Below, in pieces: positions 8,818-17,242 of a stretch of 64,000 nt of DNA. The notes below the pieces were generated by a model. That model made no database searches, was not told the origin of the DNA, and was given only the letters and a program-made list of their open reading frames with translations. Each line of letters begins with the position of its first letter. Positions within the stretch are counted from its first letter, which is position 1. Origin of the DNA: Methylocystis sp. Sn-Cys (GTDB lineage Bacteria; Pseudomonadota; Alphaproteobacteria; Rhizobiales; Beijerinckiaceae). Made by a program: the position numbers and the translations under genes. The DNA is taken from the NCBI RefSeq assembly GCF_016745395.1, contig NZ_JAERVJ010000011.1:1-64000 (forward strand). Reading direction: 5' to 3'.

Positions 8818-9882
8818 GTGAGCGATACGGACACATTCCCCGACGCCGGCGAGGCGCGCGGCGCGGCTTCGGACTGCGGCGCGATCCAGGATCAGGCCTA
8901 TGCGCTCGAGCGCATGCAGCTCGCGCTCGACGCCGGCCGCACGGGCGTCTGGGACTGGAACCTCGTGACCGGCGCGGTGCATCTCGACGCCCGCGTGCGC
9001 CAGCTCTGGGGCCTCCACGACGACACCGAGCCGAGCTTCGACGTCTTCCGCAATGCGCTGCACCCGCAGGACAAACGCCGCAGCAAGGAGGCCGTCGGCC
9101 TCGCGCTCGATCCGACCTATGAAGGCGATTACGAGATCGAATATCGCGTCATCGGCGTGAAGGATAAGATCGAGCGTTGGGTGTCGATCCGCGGGCGCAC
9201 CTTCTTCGAGAACGGTCGGCCCGTGCGTATCCTCGGCACGGCGCGCGACATCACCGAGCGCAAAATGCGCGAGCAGCATGTGCGCGTGCTGCTGCGCGAA
9301 TTGGTGCATCGCTCGAAAAACCTCTTGGCCGTCGTGCAGGCCATGTCGCGCCAGACCGCGGCGGGCGCGCCGTCGGTGGAAGAATTTCAGCGCAAGTTCA
9401 GCGCGCGCCTTCAGGCGCTTTCCATGGCGCATGATCTTCTTGTGTCGCAGGATTGGCGCGGCGCCTCCATGCGCGAATTGGTGGGCGCGCAGCTCGCCTA
9501 TTGCATGGACGTTCCCAAAGACGACCTTCCCGAGCATGCGCGGATCGAGGGCCCGAAGATCAATCTGAAGCCGGAGGCCGCGCAGAACATCGGCCTTGCG
9601 CTGCACGAGCTCGTCACTAATGCATTGAGCTATGGCGCGCTCTCCGTGCCGGAGGGAAGCGTCTCGCTAAAATGGGGCTTCGAGGAAGACCGGCTCAACA
9701 TCGAATGGCGCGAGAGCGGCGGACCGCCGCTCGTCACGCCGCCGAAGGAAGGCTTCGGCCATAAGGTGGTCAAGAAGCTTGTCGCCCAGGCGCTCGACGG
9801 CGAAGCCACATTGAGCTTCCCGCCGGACGGGCTGATCTGGACGCTGTCGATCCCCGCGAGCTTCGCGATGATGCGCGAGTAG
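8818..9882 (+). CDS. PAS-domain sensor histidine kinase, HWE family
   Basis: The 354-residue kinase starts at a GTG. It has a PAS domain with PAC tail (about residues 25-140; DAGRTGVWDWNLVTG, GTARDITERK). The phosphoacceptor helix ELVHRSKNLLAVVQAMSRQT follows, then N-box HELVTNALSYGALS and the W-x-E element (LNIEWRESGG) that names the HWE class. No membrane segment is seen, so it senses a cytoplasmic signal such as light, redox or general stress. HWE kinases often feed the alphaproteobacterial general stress pathway, but no PhyR or EcfG gene is in view. Confidence 0.88.
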   Translation: MSDTDTFPDAGEARGAASDCGAIQDQAYALERMQLALDAGRTGVWDWNLVTGAVHLDARVRQLWGLHDDTEPSFDVFRNALHPQDKRRSKEAVGLALDPTYEGDYEIEYRVIGVKDKIERWVSIRGRTFFENGRPVRILGTARDITERKMREQHVRVLLRELVHRSKNLLAVVQAMSRQTAAGAPSVEEFQRKFSARLQALSMAHDLLVSQDWRGASMRELVGAQLAYCMDVPKDDLPEHARIEGPKINLKPEAAQNIGLALHELVTNALSYGALSVPEGSVSLKWGFEEDRLNIEWRESGGPPLVTPPKEGFGHKVVKKLVAQALDGEATLSFPPDGLIWTLSIPASFAMMRE

Positions 9883-9900
9883 CCAATCAGGCCCCGCGCC

Positions 9901-9979
9901 GTCATTGCGAGCGAAGCGAAGCAATCCAGGGCCGTAATGCGGCTCTGGATTGCTTCGTCGCTTTGCTCCTCGCAATGAC
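9901..9979. repeat. Intergenic palindromic repeat, family R1
   Basis: About 79 bases with arms GTCATTGCGAGCGAAGCGAA and its reverse complement, including GCAATCCAG/CTGGATTGC. Other copies are at 12621, 16107, 28082 and 57953. The apical bases differ between copies while the arms are kept. This copy lies between two convergent genes, where the hairpin could also end transcription. Confidence 0.88.
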
Positions 9980-9992
9980 AGCGGGTGTCGAA

Positions 9993-11366
9993 TTACTCCG
10001 GCTGCGCCGCACGATAGGCGTCGAAATCATCCTTCGTTTGCTTCGCATAGAGCATGGCAAACGAAGCCAGCGCATCCTCGAAAGCCTCGCCCTTGCCCAT
10101 ATAGCCCGCGAGCACGGCGGGCCGCGACGAGCGCGCATGGGCGCGCGCCAGCGTGCTGCCGCAGAGCTCCGCGTAGCGCGGGAAGGCTTCGTCCTTCAGC
10201 AGTTCCGAGATCGACCCGAGACGGCGCGTCTTGAGATGACGCATATAGAAGCGCCGCCCGGTTTCGGCGTCGTCCGCATGGGCGAGGAAAATATCCGACG
10301 CCGCCTGCATCACCCGCTGTCCCGTGGTCACGCGCTTTCCTTGCGACTCTTTCCAGCCTCCCTGGCCGAAACGCTCCAGCACGGAAGGCCGCGCTTCCTT
10401 GATCTGCAAAGCGAGCGGCTGGTCATCTTCCGACATATAGAGGCCGATCGCGCAGAATGTGCCGACGCTGCCGACGCCCACGGCCTTGAAGGCCGTGTCG
10501 CTGAGCCGGTAGCGCTCGAAAAGCGTGGCGAAGGGCGCCTGTAGGCCGTCTTGCACAAGATGCTCGAAAAGCTTCGGCAGATCGACGTCCGCGCCCGGAT
10601 CGCGCAGCGACTCGAGATGTTGAAGCTTCGGCGGCTTGTCGACGAAGCGCCAACCGTCGCCGACCTTTTCGATTTTCGGCAGGCCGTCGATGCGGTCCTG
10701 CGGGCCGTTCCCCTCATAGATCGCAGCGCTGAGCTTGTCGTGCAGCACGCGGTCGCGCAAAGCTTTGACAATGTCGCGCAAATGAACGCGCACGTTCCAG
10801 ACCTCGATCGGCGACATGGCCGCGAGCTCCAGCAGGCGCGCGCGATAGGTCTTTACCGTGCGGCGCGCGAATTGGCGCGCTTGGCTTTTGGAGAAATTCA
10901 TATCCAGCGCCGCCACTGCGACGCTCGTCGCCAAACGCCGCAGATCGAAGATGATGTCGACATGCGGCAGCGTCTCGTCGAAGTCGTTGACGTCGAAAAG
11001 GATGTTGCCTTCCGGCGACGAGAAGGCGCCGAAATTCATCAAATGACAATCGCCGCAGGCCTGCGCGGTCACGCCGGGCGCGAGCTGGCTTGCGAGATCG
11101 AACGCCATGACATCGGCTGCGCCGCGCAGGAACGCAAAGGCGGACTCCGCCATCGCTTTGCGCCGCATGGGCAGCAAGGATTGCAGACGCGGGCGTTCCG
11201 TCTCCGCAATGATCGCGATCGGATCGCGGATTTCGGGCGGGACAAAATCCGCGAGCGCCTCGCGCGGGACCGCCTCACGCAGGCTTTTCCCGAGCTTGTA
11301 GCAGTCGCGCCGGCCGAGGCTGGCGGCGTCGCGATGTCCGAGATCTTGCCAATCGATTTCCGTCAT
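9993..11366 (-). CDS. DUF2252 family protein
   Basis: The 457-residue protein matches the DUF2252 pattern, which has kinase-like folds. Visible elements include RRKAMAESAFAFLRGAADVM, CGDCHLMNFGAF followed by LFDVNDFDET, HVDIIFDLRRLATSV, and a C-terminal region LARAHARS. The HxxNFG and D-x-NDFDE pairs resemble the catalytic loop and metal-binding aspartate of aminoglycoside phosphotransferase-like kinases. The biochemical role is unknown. It is soluble. It forms a minus-strand group with the Nudix and lipoprotein genes upstream. Confidence 0.85.
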   Translation of the reverse strand: MTEIDWQDLGHRDAASLGRRDCYKLGKSLREAVPREALADFVPPEIRDPIAIIAETERPRLQSLLPMRRKAMAESAFAFLRGAADVMAFDLASQLAPGVTAQACGDCHLMNFGAFSSPEGNILFDVNDFDETLPHVDIIFDLRRLATSVAVAALDMNFSKSQARQFARRTVKTYRARLLELAAMSPIEVWNVRVHLRDIVKALRDRVLHDKLSAAIYEGNGPQDRIDGLPKIEKVGDGWRFVDKPPKLQHLESLRDPGADVDLPKLFEHLVQDGLQAPFATLFERYRLSDTAFKAVGVGSVGTFCAIGLYMSEDDQPLALQIKEARPSVLERFGQGGWKESQGKRVTTGQRVMQAASDIFLAHADDAETGRRFYMRHLKTRRLGSISELLKDEAFPRYAELCGSTLARAHARSSRPAVLAGYMGKGEAFEDALASFAMLYAKQTKDDFDAYRAAQPE

Positions 11367-11406
11367 GAGCGGATGTTAGCCCGCCCACATGGCGTTACCA
11401 AGTCGT

Positions 11407-11808
11407 CTACCCAAGCAGATCGATCAGCGGCGCAATGAGCGGCGCGTCGGCGGGCGGCATGTCGTATTTGCGCAAATCCCGCGCGCGCGCCCATTTCACC
11501 GCCTGGCCCTCCGCGGGCGTCACGAAGCCTTCCCATTTGCGGCAGACATAAAGCGGCATGAGGAGATGGAACTCCTCATAGGCGTGGCTCGCGAAAGTGA
11601 GCGGCGCGAGGCAGGGGGCTTTCACAGTAATGCCGAGTTCCTCCGCAAGCTCGCGGATCAGCGCATCCTCGGGACGCTCGCCGGGGTCGATCTTGCCGCC
11701 GGGAAACTCCCACAATCCCGCGAGCTGCTTGCCCTCGGGACGCTGCGCGATCAGCACGCGATTATCGGCGTCGACAAGCGCGCAAGCGACGACGAGAAGG
11801 AGTTTCAT
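11407..11808 (-). CDS. mutT: MutT-type Nudix hydrolase (8-oxo-dGTP diphosphatase-like)
   Basis: The 133-residue protein carries a complete Nudix box, G-x5-E-x7-REU-x-EE-x-GU, in the segment GGKIDPGERPEDALIREL followed by AEELGI. The preceding GLWEFP and N-terminal VACALVDADNRVLIAQRP fit MutT, which removes oxidised dGTP from the nucleotide pool. The assignment to MutT rather than another Nudix enzyme rests on length and the GLWEFPGGK context. It begins nine bases after the stop of the lipoprotein gene on the same strand, so they may be co-transcribed. Confidence 0.8.
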   Translation of the reverse strand: MKLLLVVACALVDADNRVLIAQRPEGKQLAGLWEFPGGKIDPGERPEDALIRELAEELGITVKAPCLAPLTFASHAYEEFHLLMPLYVCRKWEGFVTPAEGQAVKWARARDLRKYDMPPADAPLIAPLIDLLG

Positions 11809-11816
11809 GCCAATCC

Positions 11817-12341
11817 CTATTTCCCGGAGATGACGACCTCGACCGGCTTGGTCTCTGCGCCGGTCACTGTGGCTTCCTCATATATCAGGCCGCCTTCCGT
11901 CACAAAGGACTGCTCCGGCTTCCAGATCACCTGCGTGGACAGATAGTAGCGGCCGGGCGGCACGTTTTCGAATTTGAATTGTCCAGTAGGCCCGGCCTTG
12001 GTCGTGCGGGTGTGGGCGACATAATCCGGGTCGGGGTCGTTCTTCGGGATGGACGAGGCGGGCGCGAATTTGGCGCCGTGGAAATAATAATCGAGCCGAG
12101 CAGTAGCGTAACTCGTCGCAGGGATAAGCCGCACGACCTCGCCCATCGCGTAGTGAACATGCGCGCCCGTTTTATCCGGCAGGAAAGCCTGGCCCTGAAT
12201 CGTGGCCTTGCCGGGCTTGTCGAGAAACGCGGCCTCGGCTGCGTCGAAGCGCGCCTGTGGCGGCGAGGCGGACGTCGAATTGCAGGCGAGGAGGGGGAGG
12301 GGAAGGAGAATAAGGAAAAGTCGCGATAGAAACATATGCAA
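11817..12341 (-). CDS. Predicted lipoprotein with carboxypeptidase-regulatory-like fold
   Basis: The 174-residue product begins with a lipoprotein signal peptide whose lipobox is LPLLAC, giving a lipid-anchored cysteine at about residue 20. Towards the end the pattern GPTGQFKFENVPPGRYYLSTQ is typical of transthyretin-like or carboxypeptidase regulatory beta-sandwich domains. I chose the ATG at 12341 over 12335 because GAGG lies at a proper distance from it. Function is unknown. It probably sits in the outer or inner membrane facing the periplasm. Confidence 0.7.
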   Translation of the reverse strand: MHMFLSRLFLILLPLPLLACNSTSASPPQARFDAAEAAFLDKPGKATIQGQAFLPDKTGAHVHYAMGEVVRLIPATSYATARLDYYFHGAKFAPASSIPKNDPDPDYVAHTRTTKAGPTGQFKFENVPPGRYYLSTQVIWKPEQSFVTEGGLIYEEATVTGAETKPVEVVISGK

Positions 12342-12422
12342 CGCCTCGAAATGATTGACAGCAAAAAATGCAGGTTTCCGCGCAATCGAGTGAATAGCGA
12401 ACTGGCGAGATTAGCCCCAATA

Positions 12423-12548
12423 CCTCCCCTTTACGGGGAGGTCGGCGGCCAAAGGCCGCCGGGTGGGGCTCGCGCCGCAACCATTTCGATGGGGCTGGGC
12501 CCCACCCGACGCAGCTTCGCTGCGCCACCCTCCCCGTAAAGGGGAGGG
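12423..12548. repeat. Large palindromic intergenic repeat
   Basis: The outer arms CCTCCCCTTTACGGGGAGG and CCTCCCCGTAAAGGGGAGG are inverted, and between them lie smaller inverted repeats (GGCGGCCAAAGGCCGCC and GCAGCTTCGCTGC). The whole could fold into a branched hairpin. It lies upstream of the lipoprotein gene and downstream of argJ. Confidence 0.75.
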
Positions 12549-12620
12549 ATTAGCTCACGCCCAGCATCCACTCGATTGCCAGAAGCAGAGTTTCAGTATG
12601 GCGTGTGAAAAGCAAGCGCC

Positions 12621-12701
12621 GTCATTGCGAGCGAAGCGAAGCAATCCAGGGCCGCGCCGACGCCGCTGGATTGCTTCGTCGCTTACGCTCCTCGCAATGA
12701 C
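12621..12701. repeat. Intergenic palindromic repeat, family R1
   Basis: Same arms as the copy at 9901 (GTCATTGCGAGCGAAGCGAA and its complement), with a different apical segment rich in CCGCGCCGACGCC. It lies between argJ and the lipoprotein gene, both on the minus strand. Confidence 0.88.
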
Positions 12702-12732
12702 GGTGGATGTATTTCCGCGGCCAACCCGCGCC

Positions 12733-12774
12733 CGTCATTCCCGGCAGGCCGAAGGCCTGACCGTGAATCCAGAG
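12733..12774. repeat. Partial intergenic repeat, family R2
   Basis: This half element reads GTCATTCCCGGCAGGCCGAA and continues to GTGAATCCAGA. The fuller version is at 36148-36251. It ends about 34 bases before the argJ stop codon. Confidence 0.6.
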
Positions 12775-12807
12775 CAACGGCGACGCTCTTGCGAGCCTTC
12801 AGGAAAC

Positions 12808-14055
12808 TCAGCTCCGGTAATCCCCGTTGATCGCCACATATTCCTTCGTCAGATCACACGTCCACACAGTGGCGGCGCCGTCGCCGAGGCCGAGGTCGAC
12901 ATTGATGACGATCTCCTGCCGCTTCATGATCTCCGAGACTTCCTGCTCGTTGTAATCCGGATCGCGCAGGCCCTTGAAGGCGACGCGCACGCCGCCGAAC
13001 CAGATGGCCAGCCTGTCGCGCTCGGCATATTCGCCGGCCTTGCCGACCGCCATCACGATGCGGCCCCAATTGGCGTCTTCGCCGGCGATCGCCGTCTTCA
13101 CCAGCGGCGAATTGGCGATGGCAAGCGCAACCCGCTTCGCCGCTTTCGCGCTTTCGGCGCCGGTCACCGTCACTTCGACGAATTTGCGCGCGCCCTCGCC
13201 ATCCTTCACCACCTGATGGGCGAGGTCGAGCAGCACGGCGTCGAGCGCCTTCTTGAACTCAACGAGACGCCGGTCGCTGGCCTTTTCGATCTTCGGCGCG
13301 CCGCGCTTCTTGGCGGCGCCCGTCGCAAACAGCAGCAGCGTGTCAGACGTAGAAGTATCGCTGTCGACCGTGATCGCGTTGAACGAGCCCTGCACGGATT
13401 TGGCGAGCATCGTCTGCAGCGCTTCGGCGGCGATGGGCGCGTCGGTGAAGACGAAGGAGAGCATCGTCGCCATGTCGGGGGCGATCATGCCGGCGCCCTT
13501 GGCCATGCCGCTGATCGTCACGTCCACGCCGCCGATCGTCGCGGTGCGCGTCGCGAGCTTGGGGAATGTGTCGGTGGTCATGATGGCGCGCGCCGCCTCT
13601 TGCCAGCCGTCGGGCCGCGCCTCGGCGGCGAGCTTCTCCAGCACGCCCTCGAATTTCGTCGCGTCGAGCGGCTCGCCGATCACGCCCGTCGAGGCGATGA
13701 AGATCTGCCGGTCGCTCGCGCCCGTCGCGGCGGCGGCGATCTTGGCGGAGCGCTTCACCGCTTCGGCGCCGACCTTGCCGGTGAAGGCGTTGGCGTTGCC
13801 GGAATTGACGAGCAGCGCCTTCGCCTTGCCGCCCTTCAGTTTCGCGCGGCACCAATCGACCGGCGCCGAGGGGCATTTGGATTTGGTGAAGACCCCCGCG
13901 ACCGCGGCGCCCTCGTCCATGACGGCGAGCATTACGTCGGTGCGGCCGGCGTAGCGAATGTTCGCGGCGCCGGCGGCGAAGCGCACGCCGTCGAGCGGCG
14001 CGATTTCGGGAATGGTTGCGGGCGCGAGCGGCGAGAGGGGGGCGTCATGGGCCAT
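12808..14055 (-). CDS. argJ: Bifunctional glutamate N-acetyltransferase / amino-acid N-acetyltransferase
   Basis: The 415-residue product is full length for ArgJ, which recycles the acetyl group from N-acetylornithine onto glutamate in arginine synthesis. The autocleavage region [14 protein letters not shown] is present, with the conserved threonine that becomes the nucleophile after the chain splits. Other family marks are [34 protein letters not shown] and [11 protein letters not shown] start at the ATG at 14055 because the sequence before it is unrelated and homology begins at APLSPLAP. It is transcribed on the minus strand without operon partners. Confidence 0.93.
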   Translation of the reverse strand: MAHDAPLSPLAPATIPEIAPLDGVRFAAGAANIRYAGRTDVMLAVMDEGAAVAGVFTKSKCPSAPVDWCRAKLKGGKAKALLVNSGNANAFTGKVGAEAVKRSAKIAAAATGASDRQIFIASTGVIGEPLDATKFEGVLEKLAAEARPDGWQEAARAIMTTDTFPKLATRTATIGGVDVTISGMAKGAGMIAPDMATMLSFVFTDAPIAAEALQTMLAKSVQGSFNAITVDSDTSTSDTLLLFATGAAKKRGAPKIEKASDRRLVEFKKALDAVLLDLAHQVVKDGEGARKFVEVTVTGAESAKAAKRVALAIANSPLVKTAIAGEDANWGRIVMAVGKAGEYAERDRLAIWFGGVRVAFKGLRDPDYNEQEVSEIMKRQEIVINVDLGLGDGAATVWTCDLTKEYVAINGDYRS

Positions 14056-14279
14056 GGTGAAAACCCTGCGTATATCGATGCGGCCGCCTGAAGAGGGCGG
14101 CGCGGAGAATGTGTTTGCAAATGGGGTTTGGCGGCATGGAGCCGCGCCGTCAAGCCGCGACGCGCGCGGCGGCGGCATTTTGCGCTGTCATTCTCCGCTG
14201 CGTGCAAAAGTTTATACTCCCGTCACGGCGGCCTGCTTGTCTGGCCCTTCGCCGCAAAGCATTTTTAAGGGAGAATGAT

Positions 14280-16043
14280 GTGTCGAAGCCTTTATACGAA
14301 ATCGGCGTGGTGTTGTCCGGCGCCATCTCGGCGGGCGCCTATTCGGCCGGCGTCATGGACTTTCTCATCGAAGCGCTCGACGCCTATGAGAGCGCCAAGG
14401 CGCATCCCGGCTGGGACGGTCCCACGCATGACGTGCGCATCCCGATCATGGCAGGCGCCTCGGCGGGCGGCATGACCGCGGCGATTTCCGCGCTCCACGC
14501 CTTTCGCCGGCCCGAGCATGTGTGGCCCGGCAAGCCGCTGCCGCTGCCGCCCGCCAACCGGCTTTATTCGAGCTGGGTTCACGACATCGACATCATGCGG
14601 CTTCTCGAGACCACCGATCTCGATGGCGCCAGGGCGGCGCAGGGCGTGAAATCGGCCTTGTGCTGCGACGTCATCGACGAGATCGTCGCTAACGCTTTCG
14701 AGCTTTCGGGCGAAATACGGCGGCCAAATTGGGTGGGACGCGGCGCCTCGCGCGATCTGCGCGTCTTTCTCACGCTCACCAATCTGCGCGGCGTGCCCTA
14801 TTCCTTCCAGCTCTTCGGCTCCGACGATCCGCGCCGATACGGCATGCTCAATCACGGCGACTACCTCGATTTCAACATCGGCGTGGCGCCGGGGCAGGCG
14901 GATGGCGCCCTGGCGCTGGACATTGGGAGCACGCAGACCGAGGGTTGGGAGCTTTTCCGCACGGCCGCCAAGGCGACGGGCGCTTTTCCGGTCGGCCTCG
15001 CGCCGCGCTTCATCCAAAGGAACGAGCTGGATTACTGGCATAGCCAGCGGGTCGGCTTCGAAGCCAATGGCGGGTTCACGCCTGTCTATCCTGATGACTG
15101 GGTAAAATCGGTCCAGCCCTATTCATTCGTCGCGGTGGACGGCGGGACGATCGACAACGAACCACTCGAGCTTGTGCGGCGTTATCTTGCCGGGACAGGC
15201 GGAAGCAACGAGCGCAGCGCCGACAGAGCGAATAGATCGATCATCCTCATTTCGCCCTTCCCCAATCTGCAGAAGACGACCCTCGAGGGCCGCGGAGAGA
15301 GGCTTCTCGACGTCCTGCCCAGATTATTCTCGACGCTGATCGATCAGGCGCGCTTCAAGCCGGACGAGCTGGCGCTGGCGCAGGACGAGCGCGTCTATTC
15401 GCGCTACATGATCGAACCGGAGCGGGAGCCCAATGCGCATCCCGACTCCAAGCTCTATCCGATCGCCTGTGGCGTTCTCGGCGGCTTCGGCGGCTTTCTG
15501 CACCAATCTTTCCGCCACCATGATTATTTGCTCGGCCGGCGCAATGCGCAGGCGTTTTTCCGCGCGAATTTCTCGCTGCCCGTCAGCAATCCGCTGTTTG
15601 CGGAATTCCCCGAGGCGTTGCGCAAAAAATGGCTCGTTCGCGACATCGACAGCGGCGATCTTCGTTTGCACGACACCGAGCGCGGCAAGGAGCCGGGCCT
15701 GCCGATCATCCCGCTCACGCCGGAGATCCAAGGGGTCACGCCCGACATGATGAAAGAAATCGCCATCGGCGCCAGCGATCTGCCGCGCCCTCAGGTCTTC
15801 GACAATCCGGTTGTCAGAGGCAATCTGCAGAGCGCGATCGAGAAGCGCGCCGCGACGGTCGTCGCCGCTTTGGTGGAAAACGATCTCAAAGCTTTCACCT
15901 CGGGACCGCTCGGCTTTTTCAAGCGTCTCGGCGCCCGGCATTTCGGAACGGATATGGTGGTCGCGAAAGCCAATAACGCCATTTTTGGCATTGGGGGCGC
16001 AATCGACAATGTCAGAAACGCTTTTTTCGAAACGAAAGTTTGA
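14280..16043 (+). CDS. Patatin-like phospholipase family protein (DUF3376-type)
   Basis: From the GTG at 14280, preceded by AAGGGAGA at good spacing, the product has 587 residues. The N-terminus EIGVVLSGAISAGAYSAGVM provides the oxyanion-loop region and MAGASAGG the G-x-S-x-G nucleophile of patatin lipases. A D-G-G motif (VAVDGGTIDNE) supplies the catalytic Asp of the Ser-Asp dyad. The large C-terminal extension distinguishes it from short patatins. It may act on membrane lipids; location and substrate are unclear. No signal peptide is seen. Confidence 0.83.
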   Translation: MSKPLYEIGVVLSGAISAGAYSAGVMDFLIEALDAYESAKAHPGWDGPTHDVRIPIMAGASAGGMTAAISALHAFRRPEHVWPGKPLPLPPANRLYSSWVHDIDIMRLLETTDLDGARAAQGVKSALCCDVIDEIVANAFELSGEIRRPNWVGRGASRDLRVFLTLTNLRGVPYSFQLFGSDDPRRYGMLNHGDYLDFNIGVAPGQADGALALDIGSTQTEGWELFRTAAKATGAFPVGLAPRFIQRNELDYWHSQRVGFEANGGFTPVYPDDWVKSVQPYSFVAVDGGTIDNEPLELVRRYLAGTGGSNERSADRANRSIILISPFPNLQKTTLEGRGERLLDVLPRLFSTLIDQARFKPDELALAQDERVYSRYMIEPEREPNAHPDSKLYPIACGVLGGFGGFLHQSFRHHDYLLGRRNAQAFFRANFSLPVSNPLFAEFPEALRKKWLVRDIDSGDLRLHDTERGKEPGLPIIPLTPEIQGVTPDMMKEIAIGASDLPRPQVFDNPVVRGNLQSAIEKRAATVVAALVENDLKAFTSGPLGFFKRLGARHFGTDMVVAKANNAIFGIGGAIDNVRNAFFETKV

Positions 16044-16106
16044 AGGCGGAAAATGCGCCGTTACTCCCGTCGGGCGAAAAGCCCGACGGAGAATCCGGCC
16101 CCCACC

Positions 16107-16186
16107 GTCATTGCGAGGAGCGAAGCGACGAAGCAATCCAGGGCAGCGAGCGTGGCTCTGGATTGCTTCGCGTCGCTCGCAATGAC
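16107..16186. repeat. Intergenic palindromic repeat, family R1
   Basis: The arm begins GTCATTGCGAGGAGCGAAGC and closes with GCTTCGCGTCGCTCGCAATGAC. It lies between the convergent patatin-like and peptidyl-prolyl isomerase genes. Confidence 0.85.
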
Positions 16187-16197
16187 GGAGCTGGTTT

Positions 16198-16242
16198 GGC
16201 TCTGGATTCCCGATCGCTCGCTTTGCGAGCGTCGGGAATGAC
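16198..16242. repeat. Half copy of intergenic repeat family R2
   Basis: The segment GGATTCCCGATCGCTCGC followed by GCGAGCGTCGGGAATGAC matches one arm of the element at 36148-36251. It directly follows a family R1 copy, so two repeat families are joined here. Confidence 0.7.
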
Positions 16243-16265
16243 ATCGACCCGGTCGAGCGATCGCC

Positions 16266-17153
16266 TTACTTCTTCTTCTCTTCCGGCTTGGCCGTCGGCG
16301 CCGGAGCCGCGCCGCCCTTGGCGGCGTCGGCCGGCTGGTCGGTGCGCTCGATCTTGGCGCCTTCGCGCAGCTTCATCACCAGCTCGCTCTGCGCCTTCTG
16401 CACGACATAGCGAGCGACCTGCTCCTTGACCTGATCCATCGGCGGGAAGGTCTTCGGGCGGGTCTCGTCGAGCTTGATGATGTGCCAGCCGAACTGGGTC
16501 TTCACCGGCTCGGAAATGTCGCCGGGCTTCATCTTCGAGGCCGCCTCGCCGAATTCCGGCACCATGCGGTCCTTGGTGAACCAGCCGAGGTCGCCGCCCT
16601 TGGAGCCCGGGTCCTTGGAGACTTCGCCGGCGACCTTGGAGAAATCCTCGCCGCCCTTCACGCGCGCGAGCGCCTTCTTGGCCTCTTCCTCGGTGGGCAC
16701 GAGGATGTGATGGGCGTGGAACTCGGTCTCGGGCTTCTGGTTCTTGGCCGCCTCGTCATAAGTCGCCTTGATGGCGGCGTCGGTCGCGGCGTTCTTGGCG
16801 ACATTGCCGAGCAGGGTCTCCATCAGCGCCTTGTCGCGCAGATAGGCCATCTTCCTGGCGAATTCCGGGGTTTCGGCGAGCTTGTCGGCCTGCGCCTTTT
16901 GCACGACGAGCTGCTCGTCGATGAGGAAGTCGATAATATAGCTGTCGCGCGCCTTGCCTTCGAGCTGACGCGGAATGCCCGGGCCGAGATCTTCCATGGC
17001 GATTTTGAGGTCGTCGTCGGTGATCTCGACGCCATTCACCTTGGCCAGCACCTTGGCCTGCGCGGGCGCGGCGGCGGCCATCAGGGCGACGAGACCGAGC
17101 GTCCCGAAGGCGACGCCGGCCAGGGAACGCGCGTTATAGCGGGCATTTGACAT
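16266..17153 (-). CDS. Parvulin-type peptidyl-prolyl cis-trans isomerase, exported
   Basis: The 295-residue protein has a signal peptide ending near AAAAPAQA, an N-terminal SurA/PrsA-like helical region (VNGVEITDDDLKIAMEDLG) and a PpiC rotamase domain (about residues 135-235: HAHHILVPTEEEAKKAL, SKDPGSKGGDLGWF, GWHIIKLDETR). It should assist folding of envelope proteins in the periplasm. The tail is rich in Ala, Pro and Lys. It is a single-gene unit on the minus strand. Confidence 0.88.
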   Translation of the reverse strand: MSNARYNARSLAGVAFGTLGLVALMAAAAPAQAKVLAKVNGVEITDDDLKIAMEDLGPGIPRQLEGKARDSYIIDFLIDEQLVVQKAQADKLAETPEFARKMAYLRDKALMETLLGNVAKNAATDAAIKATYDEAAKNQKPETEFHAHHILVPTEEEAKKALARVKGGEDFSKVAGEVSKDPGSKGGDLGWFTKDRMVPEFGEAASKMKPGDISEPVKTQFGWHIIKLDETRPKTFPPMDQVKEQVARYVVQKAQSELVMKLREGAKIERTDQPADAAKGGAAPAPTAKPEEKKK

Positions 17154-17242
17154 GATATGCTCCAGAAATCGAGGCAGAAGGCCCCAGAAAAGCCGCCGCC
17201 ACGGTCGGCGCGGAAAGTTCCTGCGTGACGAATGGGGCGTAT

